Below, piece by piece: positions 52,237-62,488 of a stretch of 64,000 bases of DNA. A program made the translations under genes and the position numbers. The notes under the pieces are model-generated. The model saw only the letters and a program-made list of their open reading frames with translations, was not told the DNA's origin and searched no databases. Source of the stretch: Casuarius casuarius (taxonomy: Eukaryota > Chordata > Aves > Casuariiformes > Casuariidae); NCBI GenBank assembly GCA_003342895.1, contig PTFA01000011.1, forward strand, positions 6,171,024-6,235,023, in the 5' to 3' direction. Every line of letters starts with the position of its first letter. Within the stretch, counting starts at the first letter, position 1.

Positions 52237-55200
52237 CTGCCAGATTATGTGAAAACACGTGGAAAAAAAAACCAGAAATCAGAAGATAGCCTCTTTTAAA
52301 AGGTACCTCCCGTTAGCTTAGTTAAAAGAGGAAGCAACTCATGGACACCTCAATGAGGAGCGGAGAGATCAGTCATTACCTGAACAAGTCTAACAGCTAA
52401 GAAGAAACATACCCAGGATGTGCAACTACAGAGTAGTTCTAACTTACTAATCATGCTTTAGCTGTATTGTGATTACAAAGATTCAAAAGAAGATGCATAA
52501 GAATGTCACATTCTTTAAGGACAAAAGTTACTTTCAGTAGTTAACGCTTGACCGTATCTGTATTAATATAACCTCATGTAGAAGACTATCAAAGAAAAAC
52601 ATGCCTTAAAATCTGAAAGCAGAAAACNTTCATAAAATTTGAAACCAGAAATGGATCACAATGGTTTTCACTTATTAGAAAACCTAACTGCATGCTTGTC
52701 ACATTCTAAACCTGTTATTCATCTCAATTGCTATACTTTCCAGTGAGATTCCTTTGATTCATATTCAACTGAAACACAGTGGCTAATTAAGTCAGTTTCT
52801 GCCATAACAAAAAACTATACAATCTTCAAAATTGCTCCAGCTATTTTCTGTAGGTATAAATAGGACTACAGTAACTTCTTCAGTGTGTAATTTGTTAATA
52901 GCTCTCTCCGAATACAGGAAAATTTTCCTTTGTTTCTGCTAGAAATTTCTTGACCTAATTCAATACACGATATCAAGCAATCTGGTCAACTCATGAATAG
53001 TTTTCTTTTTCTAGTAGTTCAATTTTGATTTTCTGGAATATGAACTAATCAGAGATGAATTCCTACTTTAAAATGAAAACAAAAAAAAGACTGACCTCTT
53101 TTTTTCCTTCTCAGCTAAGACAAATGAGTTCATTACTGAGCTTGGCTTTCAGCCTTATACAGGCCATCGCTTCTGCTGCACCACAATCGTCTGAAAATGT
53201 TGCATAGGTTTTCTTATGTGTTAAGCAGCTTAGAATGTTCGCTCAGTAGTTATATTTAGACAACATATTTTGATTTCTAGTCAATGCAAGATATAACCCA
53301 TAAGGAAGGTGTTTGAAGCCTCACTGGTTGAATTCTTCAAAGTATCTCGGAAAAAAACCTCCAAAAGTATTACTGGGAACAATCCTAAACTCACAGAATG
53401 CAGTCAGATTGGAAGTTCTTTTTTTTCCATTAGCATCCTTTGCTAATTAAGTCTATTATCTGAATAGTACTTAATACTCTGAAGTTTTGTACGTAGATTT
53501 TAAGGAAACAATACTTAATTATTTGCTGTAAACGTTAACATTTGTGGAACTGGAATTGATTTTTGATACACTAGTATTTAAAGAGTAAAATATTGTTTTT
53601 ATTTCTTAATCACTGATCAAAACATACAAGTGTACTTAATATACAGATCCATTATTAATAATATTTATAAGGAAGGGTCATACTATAAAATGCAGGTATG
53701 GGAAGTCAATTTGTCCAGATACTGTTGCCTGAAACATTCAGAACGGAGTAAGTGTTCCTCTTTCCTTATTTATAATACTGTAATGGCATATTTAATAACT
53801 ATGAAGATCTACTATGTTTTGAGAAGTTCCTTTATATACTGGTAAGTAAGAGAAGTTNCAGATCCACCTGGGTCACAACTGACAATAAGTATGTAAAGAT
53901 ATGACTTTGAAACATCTGCCACTTTATCAGTATACTGTTCACCTAAACTTGGAGGTAAAGCAAATTCAGATCCATATTTATGCTACTTTGTTTAATTTTC
54001 TTGAAATGACTGTGCTCATACTTAAGAGTATTCAGGAGACCACAATGAATCCAAAGTTTTAATCATGTATCATTCAGTTTTCCAGCTTGTATATTGTTAT
54101 AATATGACAGGAGTTCGTCTATCAATTTTTACTTACCAGGTTAGAAGACTGTTTAAAGTTTTGGAACAGGTGTGATAACAGGGGAAATCTTTTTGAAGCC
54201 CTCATATTCCTACTAAAGACTTGATTTGACTTTATTTATCTCCTCCTTTACTTTTTATTTTACAGTAGATAATACAAAATATACTTTCCCAGAAAAGAAG
54301 AGCCTGAAAGTAGACATATTTTCAAATTACACAGCAAACAGATTCAAGTATTGCAGTAACCCAGCTCTCTGAATAATGCTGTACAACAGTTGTACACAAG
54401 TAAAATAACTTGAGAAGTCAAAAAAAGTATAGAGAGGACATACATGCCTAAGCAGAGTAATAATAAAAAAGATAAAACTTTACGAGGTTTTAAGCAAAAC
54501 GATCAAAACAACTGGATCAGACAGGAAAGAAGTAGTGAAAGGTCTATATAAAACTCTTCACTTGTCCACTGTGTCCTTGAAGGCAGGTCTCTGCTTCCAG
54601 TGTTAGTGTCAATTTGTGCNCTGCCCATCTGAGCTGCAGCACCTGGAGCTCCCTCAAGCACCCACTCCTCAACCCCAGCAGCAGCTCCCTCCAAAGGGCT
54701 CTATCTTTCNGGAGAAGCATAACACAATCACATCAGTGACTTCCCTAGCTATCAAGGGATTCATTACATTAAATTCAATCTAATTTTGCATAACCATAAC
54801 AAAGTTAAGGCATAACATTAAAAAAAAAATTAAGGTCTGTTGCACCAAAATTGGTTCAAGAAAGAAACACAAGTACACATCCTTTGCTACAGGTTTCAGA
54901 TATATATTCTTTGGGAAATGTAAAGAGCAGATTTGAACGCTTCATCCTTCCTTACGCTCATGTGTTTATACAATTTACAGAAGAACATTTCTCCATCAGA
55001 CCACAAGTCTGCGGAAGGTAAAGAGTTTATCAGAACAAAAGCACTTTTACACAAGCAAACATGAATCTGTGAGTGCAAGCTTCTATGTGGTTATATTTGC
55101 TGATTTGTCCCCTGGGCAGGCTAAATTGAAATCATTAGGTTTAAACTGATTTAAGAACATCCAAACACAAAGATGTGCTTTTTATGAAAAAACCTGCTTA

Positions 55201-58200
55201 AGAATTACACCTTTAAATTTAAATGAATTAGTTTTTTGTGGGTGAATAATGACTGAACCTCACTAGCTATCAAATTTTTGTCTCCATTTTTCTATTCTCC
55301 TCCATCAACTATAGGTAGTTTCTGCACTGAACTTCAGTGGGCAAGCTGTGGCTGCTATATGGAAAAGCACAATGCGGTACTTCATGGTCATAAATTTGAA
55401 GTAGATCCTGGAATCATTCAATGCTCTCTACCTCTACCCACAAATGCAGCATACAAATTTCAAGATAAATCCCACTGAAAGAAGGAAAGAAGCTGCAAGC
55501 CAAGGATGGTTCATTTACCATGTCAAAACCAAATTCAAGATTGCTCTTCCAATACATGTAGGCTATTGCTTACATGGATATGGATAGAGACTTTAAATTA
55601 TATTTCAACTTTTTACAGTGAGCAACATGTTTCCATTTACAAACACCTTATTACTAAATCAGTATTACTGAATAACTAAATTTAATAATAGTAATATATA
55701 ATTTATAACATTTCTTTCAATGTCCTATTTGCTCATTACTTTCTTCCCTGAAATTTATAATGACTTAGTTCTCCCTCAGAAATTTCTTTCTTCCTGTCCC
55801 TCTCAGCTTTAAAATATAGAAGTCTTAAAACATTTTGTTTAAGCTTCTCACCTATACACGGTATTAAATATTGTAATTTTTTTTTAAAACATCTTACCTC
55901 TACATTGTAAACACTCTAAGGTATGGATACTATCTTGCAGTTATAAGTTCTCTTAATATCTTAAATACATTTTACTTGATTTCTATCAATTTTCATATTA
56001 CTTCCCATGTTAAAATGTATAAAGGAACATAAACATTTTAATTCATGTCATAACTTCTTGCATTCAATAAGCTAACTTTAATAGTTAATAGAAACTAATT
56101 TCAAGAGAGCAGATAACTGCATTTTGTACAACCTGCTTTAAGAGTGGAATATATCTTGATGCCCAAGTACTGTGAAGATCTTTTAATTTTCAGAATTCTT
56201 ATGTAATGGTGTACAGTGAAGTAATGATGAGGATATGCTTATATTTTCTATGAAGACGCTGGGAATGCATTTAAACTATACTTTTTTACTTAATTCAGTC
56301 AATCCTTTTGAACAGCAAACATTATCCTGAAGGTTATATCACAAGATAGACTGACACAAGTGCTTCATAAAGCATTGACTTATTTGCTATGCACTGCATC
56401 AGTCTTGCACATTTCTACATTCTGATTAAAGTAGATGGTATATTCAATATGAAAGGTCTCCAACTAGTAATCTCCAAAACCAAAGCTCATTACCTGGAGA
56501 AACATAAATCACATAAATAGTCCCAAAATTGTAATCTCCCAAAACCCTTCTACTCTCTCAGAAGAATCACACTCTCAGAAGAAACACCACAGCATAAATT
56601 ATGTGTGTGAGAACAGATCTGCAACAAGCCAATATATTAAAACTTGGATAACCAAAAAATCCACAAATTTAAGCTGGATAGGGGCTATGCTGATTTAGAA
56701 AGAGACCTGTGAATCTTTCATCCTGCATCAGGAAATAAATTTGGCCTCTAAACATTTCTAGGTCTCCAGCTTGCTTGTTTTCAGCTGTTTGGGCATTTGC
56801 TTTTATCAGTTAATATGGCAAAAGATTTAACGTACATCAAATATTCAGAAGCTTAGGGCCCAGCACTCCATAAGAAGCTAAGTGTAGCACTCAAACATCA
56901 AGCAACATTAAATACAATTTTATGGTTATGTTACCTGTAAGATAATGTAATACCTTTAACGGTAGAACACTCAAACATATCTGTTAATGGTTATGAAATC
57001 AGCATCGGCTAACTGAAATACCCTAGCAGTTTCTGCTAGGAAAGAGGATGACTTTGAGCTAGCGTGTCACAGACACAGTTATAAAATTTAAAGAAAATAA
57101 TTGTAACTACTGATGCGCGCGCGCGCACACACACACACACATCATGATTCATTCACTTCTTGGTTAGAGAATGCAAAGAGAGAAATAGATCAGAGAACAC
57201 ATTTAATCTTCATCCAAACAGTCTATCCAATCAAAATTTTGCTCTAGGAAAGCCTGATAAGTCTTCATTAGGAAGAATGAGTTACAGGATGGCAAATCCT
57301 TTCCACCAATAGAAGACATTGCTAACTGGAATGGGACCTGATACCCAGAAAACAGGAAAGTCATTTTTGTAAACAATTCTTGAAATTCTACCTTTATTCT
57401 TATGAGCTAAAGAAATACTGTTATTTCTATTTCTCTGCATTTCTCTTCCTTGGTTCATGTACATGAAATTAGAAAATCATCACAATGTTCACAGCATCTT
57501 CCAGAAAAATTTTTTGTACAGCATCTACAAATCAACATACCTCTACTAAGTTCTATAGACATATGAATTTAGACCAGCTAAGACTGATCTTGCAGCCCAG
57601 TAAATAGGGTGTTTTCATTGCTTGTAAAAGGCCACGAGCATTAAGTTAACCTAACAATGCAGGCCTCAGGACCTGTTAGGCTTCATCTGGACTTGTCTTG
57701 GTTTCCTTGGAGCTTTGTTTTAGCTTGTGCAGCTGTAGCAGCAGTTGTCTAATGACCTGGTAACTGTTACCTACTTTTAGCTCTTCTTTAGCTTTGTACG
57801 TTTTTTCTGGTGAAGTACTTACTGTTATAAGCATTTTTGTAACNGATACTAGTAACAAACAGGTATTCTGTGTAGAGTGAACTACTTATTACCCTAGAAT
57901 AAAATCACAAAGAGAAATACAGACATGGGATAATAGCAATGCCCTTGAAAATACAGAACGGATAATACTGGAGCCCAAAGGCTATAAACAATTCTCCAAT
58001 AATCATTTACTGGTCATTAAAAGACTTCAACCTTGGGAGCCAGGCAAAACCAGTTTTAGAGTAACAACTATCCAAAGTATACATGGTGTCCTTCAGGTAT
58101 ACGAACTTCAGACATACTCGGGAATAGCAGACCAGAGAAGAAAGAGGAAAGCGTAGAGCTTGTTACCAAGGTACAGAAATGAGCCCAAGTGGATTCTAGA

Positions 58201-58851
58201 GTGATGAAGAAACCCCCACCCACCATGAGCAACAAGTACTCCTCCTGCTGAAGGACTGGGGTTGCTGATAACTCACCATAACACCCTCCACAAACCTGTC
58301 CAACCAACCAGTCCCAGAAAAGCTGAAGAAGAGTAAATGTAACCCCAGAGAAAAGGACAGATATGAGGAAGTTTGTGTCTATCTGTTGTGACTGTGCATA
58401 ATTTTATGAACCGCAAAGGACTGTCAATCATGCAGTCTCTGAACTAGGAAGTTTCAATCATAGTAATTGCTTGCTTCTTAAGGCTATTCTGGGATTCAAA
58501 TAACTATTTTAAGAATATCCATTTAACTAGGTATTAGGACAGAAACTGAAGAAATCAAGTCCCAATCAGACTCTCAGATGCAACTCTGGATCTAAGCTAG
58601 ATCTGCATTCTGCCAATGCAACATTTTCGAGAACTAATTCAAAGGCAGCACTGAAGAGTACAAAAACTTGGGTTAGTAAAATACAGATGAATCACCTCTT
58701 TGTTCCTTCCTTTAACAGTGTCTTTTAGACNTTTTTAAAAATACCTACAAACCAAAAGCTTCCTGCTGTAAAAGGCCATAGACATTAACAGCCAAGAAAA
58801 TTTAAAGTATTGGTCATCCCTTAAATTTTAGCACTTTTCAGGTTGTACTCT
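52237..58851. other. AT-rich DNA upstream of the exon candidate
   Basis: No confident gene. A GC-richer patch at about 54580-54720 is open on both strands (- frame rich in Gly, Ala and Glu) and carries two N; I cannot classify it. A 60-codon - strand frame at 57676-57858 (Lys- and Gln-rich, ending TSPDEA) follows a possible acceptor but has no clear partner. A purine-rich, GC-moderate segment lies at about 58080-58340. An alternating purine-pyrimidine microsatellite is at 57113-57142. The remainder is featureless. Confidence 0.5.
57113..57142. repeat. (GC)6(AC)7 alternating purine-pyrimidine repeat
   Basis: Thirty consecutive bases alternate purine and pyrimidine: AT, then six GC, then seven AC, then AT. 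The mixed CG/CA composition is the kind of sequence known to adopt Z-DNA under negative supercoiling. Confidence 0.95.
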
Positions 58852-58942
58852 TGTCCCGATCCAATATCGGGAAGGTTTCGTTACGATCCCAGGGACGAGA
58901 TTAAGACCCTAAAACCGGTCAAATATCGTACAACCTTTTCAC

Positions 58943-58948
58943 TTTATT
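58943..58948 (-). terminator. LTR polyadenylation signal AATAAA
   Basis: AATAAA on the - strand (plus tttatt), about 180 bases downstream of the inferred start site and about 90 bases before the LTR end. This fits an R-U5 arrangement. Confidence 0.7.
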
Positions 58949-59148
58949 TTCAACAGAGTGGGGAGAAAAGGTGGGGAAAGGCAAAGCGGAGAGGGGAACA
59001 AAGATAAGGGGAAAGGATACAGAAAGTTGGAAAAGGAGAAAAGAAACTGGCTACCGCCACTCCGAGCCCGATGATGCTCCACTGACTCCACTTGAGATCT
59101 CCAGTGGTTGCAAACAAGCCCCAGCCCCCCAATTCACACAGTCTGCAG

Positions 59149-59171
59149 TTTTTATAGGTTCTTGCCCCGCC
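59149..59171 (-). promoter_or_regulatory. LTR core promoter: GC box and TATA box
   Basis: On the - strand a GGCGGGG Sp1-type box (59171-59165) lies just upstream of CCTATAAAAACTG with TATAAAAA at 59156-59149. Spacing and order are those of a retroviral U3 promoter. The start of transcription would be about 25-30 bases downstream, near 59125. Confidence 0.75.
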
Positions 59172-59480
59172 TCTGGGAGGTGCTTCCTCACTTCCCATGC
59201 AGATTAGCTGTCATGCACAGTCTGCCCTCTCAGAACCTTCCAGAAACGGGCTGGGGGCATCTGGGGGTCTTCTGCTCATACGCAGATCGCAAATGTGTAC
59301 GTGCGGTTCGTGCCAGACGTGCTGTTCCCCTAGAGGCGACCTTCTGCTCTTTTCGCGCCCTTTTTCCCCCGTGCTGGTGCACGAGGTTGTTTGCCTCGCG
59401 GACGGCCCCCGGGGGCGCCGGCGCCGCATTGCCCGACAGACCTTAGGGGGGGGGGGGGGGGAGGGGCCGGCTCTGCAGGA

Positions 59481-59544
59481 GCAATGTCGAGACAAAACCG
59501 CATTTAGTACCGGTTCTCTACACCACCCCGTGGCTCGACATTGC
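59481..59544. repeat. 11-bp inverted repeat across the LTR boundary
   Basis: gcaatgtcgag at 59481-59491 is perfectly complementary to ctcgacattgc at 59534-59544. The 42-base loop contains the junction between the 3' untranslated region and U3 at 59522/59523, with the short G-rich stretch ACGGGGTGG that would serve as polypurine tract. This is a potential hairpin in proviral RNA or DNA. Confidence 0.85.
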
Positions 59545-59557
59545 AGCTTGGCAGGGG

Positions 59558-59647
59558 AGACACAGAGACAGAGAGACACAGAGACAGAGAGACACAGAGA
59601 CAGAGAGACACAGAGACAGAGAGACACAGAGACAGAGAGACACAGAC
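59558..59647 (+). repeat. 16-base tandem repeat, about 5.6 copies
   Basis: Unit gacacagagacagaga repeated almost without change, followed by ggaaggaaggaagggagaga to about 59675. It is pyrimidine-rich (ctctgtgtc-type) on the proviral strand. It lies in the 3' untranslated part of the provirus just before the LTR and accounts for the long Arg/Gln/Thr/Glu-rich frames seen there on both strands. Confidence 0.95.
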
Positions 59648-59675
59648 GAAGGAAGGAAGGAAGGGAGAGAGAATT

Positions 59676-59936
59676 AGGGGCAGGGGGAATTCGTGGGAAG
59701 AATAAAAGGAACAACATGGGTTTGGGTAAAAAATGAAGTGCTTAACAGTGATTAAACAGAGGTGTTGCTCAATGCAAGCTTATTCTTTAACAACTTTAGC
59801 AACATTTAACTTCACAGAACAGACATCAAAACTGAGTTAANGAGGTAGGATTGCTACAGTAGGCATAAAATAGCTGGCAAATGCGTTGTAGATGTCAATA
59901 TGCAATTTCCTCCTTCAGGATAAACTGGGAATGGGT
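59676..59936 (-). other. Proviral 3' untranslated segment
   Basis: About 260 bases between the env stop and the 16-base repeat. It is AT-rich, with no open frame of note and one N at 59841. It could be part of the original provirus or later insertion; nothing recognisable. Confidence 0.5.
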
Positions 59937-61466
59937 TTAAATGATGGGTACTGTGGTTGGCTGTGGCCGATGGATGGCACGGATTTTCTTTATGCCGTCG
60001 GGCGAGGTGGTAGGAATGAATTGCATATTTGACACAACATGTNGGATTAATTGAACAAAGCAAGGAATTATACAAGGTAAGAACATTAAAGCGGCAACCA
60101 CACATAACAAATACAATATTAACTGTTTCACCCACGGTGCCCCCGGTAACCAGGACCACAAATCGCCACTCCANCTGTTCCAGGTTTGGATGGGGACGTG
60201 GGCTATTTTTCTGNTATCTTTGGTTAACTGGAGAGCTACCTCGCCTACATCATCTATTTCTAAACAACAGTTGGAAACAATTTCCCACACACCCCTCCCT
60301 CCAGCTAACAGATAGTCTAAAACCATGCGGTGCTGAAGGATTGCCGTGCGCATCTGTTGGGATTGCAGAGTTAAAAGATCTATTGCATCAGTGGTTTTGT
60401 TGGTAATAATTTCTAGAGCCGCTTGTAGTCTGATTATTCGATTTAGGTTATAAATTCGTTCTCTCGCCCCCGATATTGGCTCATTAGGATTCCAGGTTGC
60501 AGGCCCGTAATGCTGAATTATTCGTTCAAGAGGCCACTCATTATTTCCCCATTTTTGCATCCCACTCAAATCTACCTTAATGGATCGCGTCTTACGGGCA
60601 ACGCTTCTGTCTCCGAGGTTATCATATNCCTTTATGCCTAACTGAGGTCCACCTGTTTCTGGTAAAAAGAAAAACAAAGGTCTGATAATCCCTATATAAC
60701 AAATTCCTGACCACCCCGCGGGTAAAAATTTGTATGCTGTGTGTCCGCAGATCCAATAATGCCCCTTCTTAGCTCCCATGCCCTGAGCAAATGGCCTGTT
60801 TATCCCTGGTCGGAATTGAAAGTAAGCTGTGTCTCTGTCACCCAGAGGGCTGACAAATGTGGTCACCCCATCGCCTATTCGGCTGGTACAATACCAAGCC
60901 CCAGAAGTGTCTTTCCATTTGCAGGTTTGCTTGTAAGGGGGATAATTGGGTCGTTGGTGAGTTACAGTTTCGTTTTTGTTTGACCAGTATCCCTCAAGTC
61001 CCCCATTGTGCCCCGTTTCATCGAGCCACATCCATAGTTGGAGATTCCTGTCTTTATCGAGTAGCTTACAAGTGAGTGTCCATTGACTTTCCCCTACTTC
61101 AATCCCTCCCTCCTGGGTATGATTTAAACAATATTGCCCCATGGCTGGAAACAGAATTGGCCAGGTCCCACTGTCGTCCCACGTGTTGTCCACGGTTTCG
61201 CTGTAATTGCTTACGATCTGGTCTGGGGTGAGGAGTGTGGACGTCCACAGCCAGCTTGATAACCCTAGCGGTCCTCCGCAAACCCAGCAGTGGCTTAAAT
61301 TGAAAGTTTGGTTTACTGCTTTCGCCAGCAACACGAAGTCGTTGTTCTCAAAGGGATTAAATGGGTGGGGGGAAGGTAGAGGGAGTGGTCGTTCGTCGCT
61401 CTCATGGATGCATCCTTGAATCAGGATGGTCCAGAGCAGTAGATGCGTCTTGGTCAGACCACCACC
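59937..61466 (-). pseudogene. env: Retroviral env, open frame of about 510 codons
   Basis: Envelope precursor of an endogenous retrovirus; the family mediates binding (SU) and membrane fusion (TM). The frame is open to the stop at 59937-59939. In order: a hydrophobic leader (LTKTHLLLWTILIQG, about 61455-61410); SU with several N-glycosylation sequons and the CWVC motif (61278-61289); an RKTR processing site (60586-60597); a TM ectodomain with heptad-type LNRIIRLQAALEIITNKT and the LQHRMVLDYLLAG stretch; CC at about 60263-60268; HVPIQTW; a membrane anchor of about 25 residues (about 60055-60130); and a cytoplasmic tail. Oddities: no initiating ATG near the leader, no obvious hydrophobic fusion peptide right after the cleavage site, the first Cys of the CX6CC motif lost by paired indels, and four N. 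Non-functional or not, it is the longest open frame in the window. Confidence 0.85.
60586..60597 (-). other. Env SU/TM cleavage motif RKTR
   Basis: Matches the minimal furin pattern R-X-X-R between the SU and TM parts of env and is followed by SIKVDLSG. The canonical R-X-K/R-R form is not present. Confidence 0.6.
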
Positions 61467-61495
61467 CTTGAAAACATAAATAAGAACAAACTCGC
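61467..61495 (-). promoter_or_regulatory. Possible env splice acceptor
   Basis: On the - strand a pyrimidine-rich run (gtttgttcttatttatgttt) is followed by TCAAG|GG immediately before the env leader. Retroviral env is expressed from a spliced RNA, and alpharetroviruses import the start codon from the gag exon. The absence of an env ATG here would fit that layout. Inference only. Confidence 0.4.
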
Positions 61496-61559
61496 TCCTC
61501 GGGTCAGGAGGAGGGAATAATCCATTTTGTGTGAATCTTGTGAGTTTTCCCANTAGCAT

Positions 61560-61911
61560 CTTNTGCTCTCCAAGTATATTTATTATTCTATTAACCTCCC
61601 AGCCATTTTGCTCCCAAAAAGGAAGCCATTCCAGGCAGCCTTTGAACACCATATATGAGTCCNTGTAGATGTGTACAGGGGAAGTAGCCCGGCTTTCGTG
61701 TTGGAATGTGCTCCACACTGCAACCAGCTCTCCCACCTGCGCACTGCCCTCTCCCTCTGTAATGATCTGCTCCTTAGTCCCCACTTGGAGCGCCACAGCC
61801 CAGTATCTCCAGGTTTTCCCTTTCCGCTTTGAAGAAGTGTCTGTGAACCATGCATTTAGGATCTGATCGGAAAATGGGGGAGCTACTTGAATTACAGAGG
61901 GTAGTGGGGGG
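61560..61911 (-). pseudogene. pol: pol fragment: RNase H domain
   Basis: RNase H would remove the RNA strand during reverse transcription. Acidic catalytic residues are visible in order: Asp in FTDTS (61839-61841), Glu in GELVA (61728-61730), and Asp in the IYxDSY block (61659-61661, next to an N at 61663). The domain is cut off after EQNGWEVN, so the fourth catalytic position and all of integrase are missing. The frame then continues without a stop into env. The frame differs by one base from the upstream RT segment, at a run of six C (61906-61911 on the - strand). Confidence 0.8.
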
Positions 61912-62488
61912 TTTCTTTATTCAAGTCTGCCTCATCTTGTATATTTAAAACTTTAGCGGCTCCCTCCGTTACAGAAAAGATTTCGCAATAACACTCTATT
62001 TGTGCATACCACTTTCGTACAGAGGCTCTCTGAGCCACCCCGTCAGGGGGCGGGGTCCCTGCCAGGACTGCTTTGGTCACCTTAAACGGACCTCGGAGAG
62101 CTAGGGGTTGCCTTGAAATAGTTCGTTCAGCCTCCCTTAGAGCAAGGCTGACTACAAACAGCCCCTTCTCCCACAGGTGGATAGAGAGCCCGGTCCGGGC
62201 AAACCCCCATTCGATCTGGATAGGATCAGTGGGGTGGATTGGCCCCAAAGCTTGGTAGGTGTTTGCCTCAAAAACCAGCAGCTGCAACGCCTCATCATGG
62301 ACCGAGGTCCACTCCCAGTGAGCCCTTTTCTGTAGTAAGTCATATAATGGCCTGGCAACAATTGAAAAATCGGAAATGTGCTTTCTCCAAAACACAAGCA
62401 GCCCTAGAGCATGTTGCAAGTCCTTTTTGGACTCTGGCATTTTAATTGAGTCCAATGAGGACAGGGTATCCAGGGGAATGCAGGTCAT
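61892..62488 (-). pseudogene. pol: pol fragment: RT thumb and connection
   Basis: A 198-codon frame containing KKDLQHALGLLVFWRKHI and ARPLYDLLQK, the hallmark start of the RT thumb/connection region in gamma-like retroviruses, followed by the VHDEALQLL segment. It lies between the RT palm fragment and RNase H in normal pol order. It is joined to both by single-base frame shifts, each at a six-base homopolymer (62489-62494 and 61906-61911). RT from this locus would be inactive without those shifts being read through. Confidence 0.8.

Larger units (their letters stand above)
58852..59522 (-). repeat. 3' LTR of the provirus
   Basis: About 671 bases, starting TGTAGAG and ending GGGACA on the - strand, so it has the usual TG...CA inverted ends. 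The upstream end is fixed by the 29 bases shared with 62740-62768. The downstream end is chosen from the TG/CA rule and the near-match target-site copies; an alternative end 8 bases further out (58844) is possible. In order on the - strand: U3 with a CpG-rich block and a 16-base C run (plus G run 59446-59461), palindromes gcccccgggggc (59405-59416) and ggcgccggcgcc (59414-59425), a GC box, a TATA box, and a polyadenylation signal. Transcription would run toward 58.8 kb and beyond. Confidence 0.82.

Noticed and set aside
59494..59523. Sequence ending ctctacacca, considered as a tRNA 3' end or primer-binding site
   Set aside because: The same 29 bases recur at 62740-62768 as an LTR terminus, the cca lies outside the shared part, and no tRNA fold was found.
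59558..59647. Regular short repeats, considered as a CRISPR-like array
   Set aside because: The units are contiguous with no spacers and the genome is a vertebrate.
59197..59736. Long open frames on both strands over the LTR (179 and 168 codons)
   Set aside because: They cross the LTR, the 29-base terminus and the 16-base tandem repeat; the repeat is not a multiple of three but lacks stops in these frames, so the openness is a repeat artefact.
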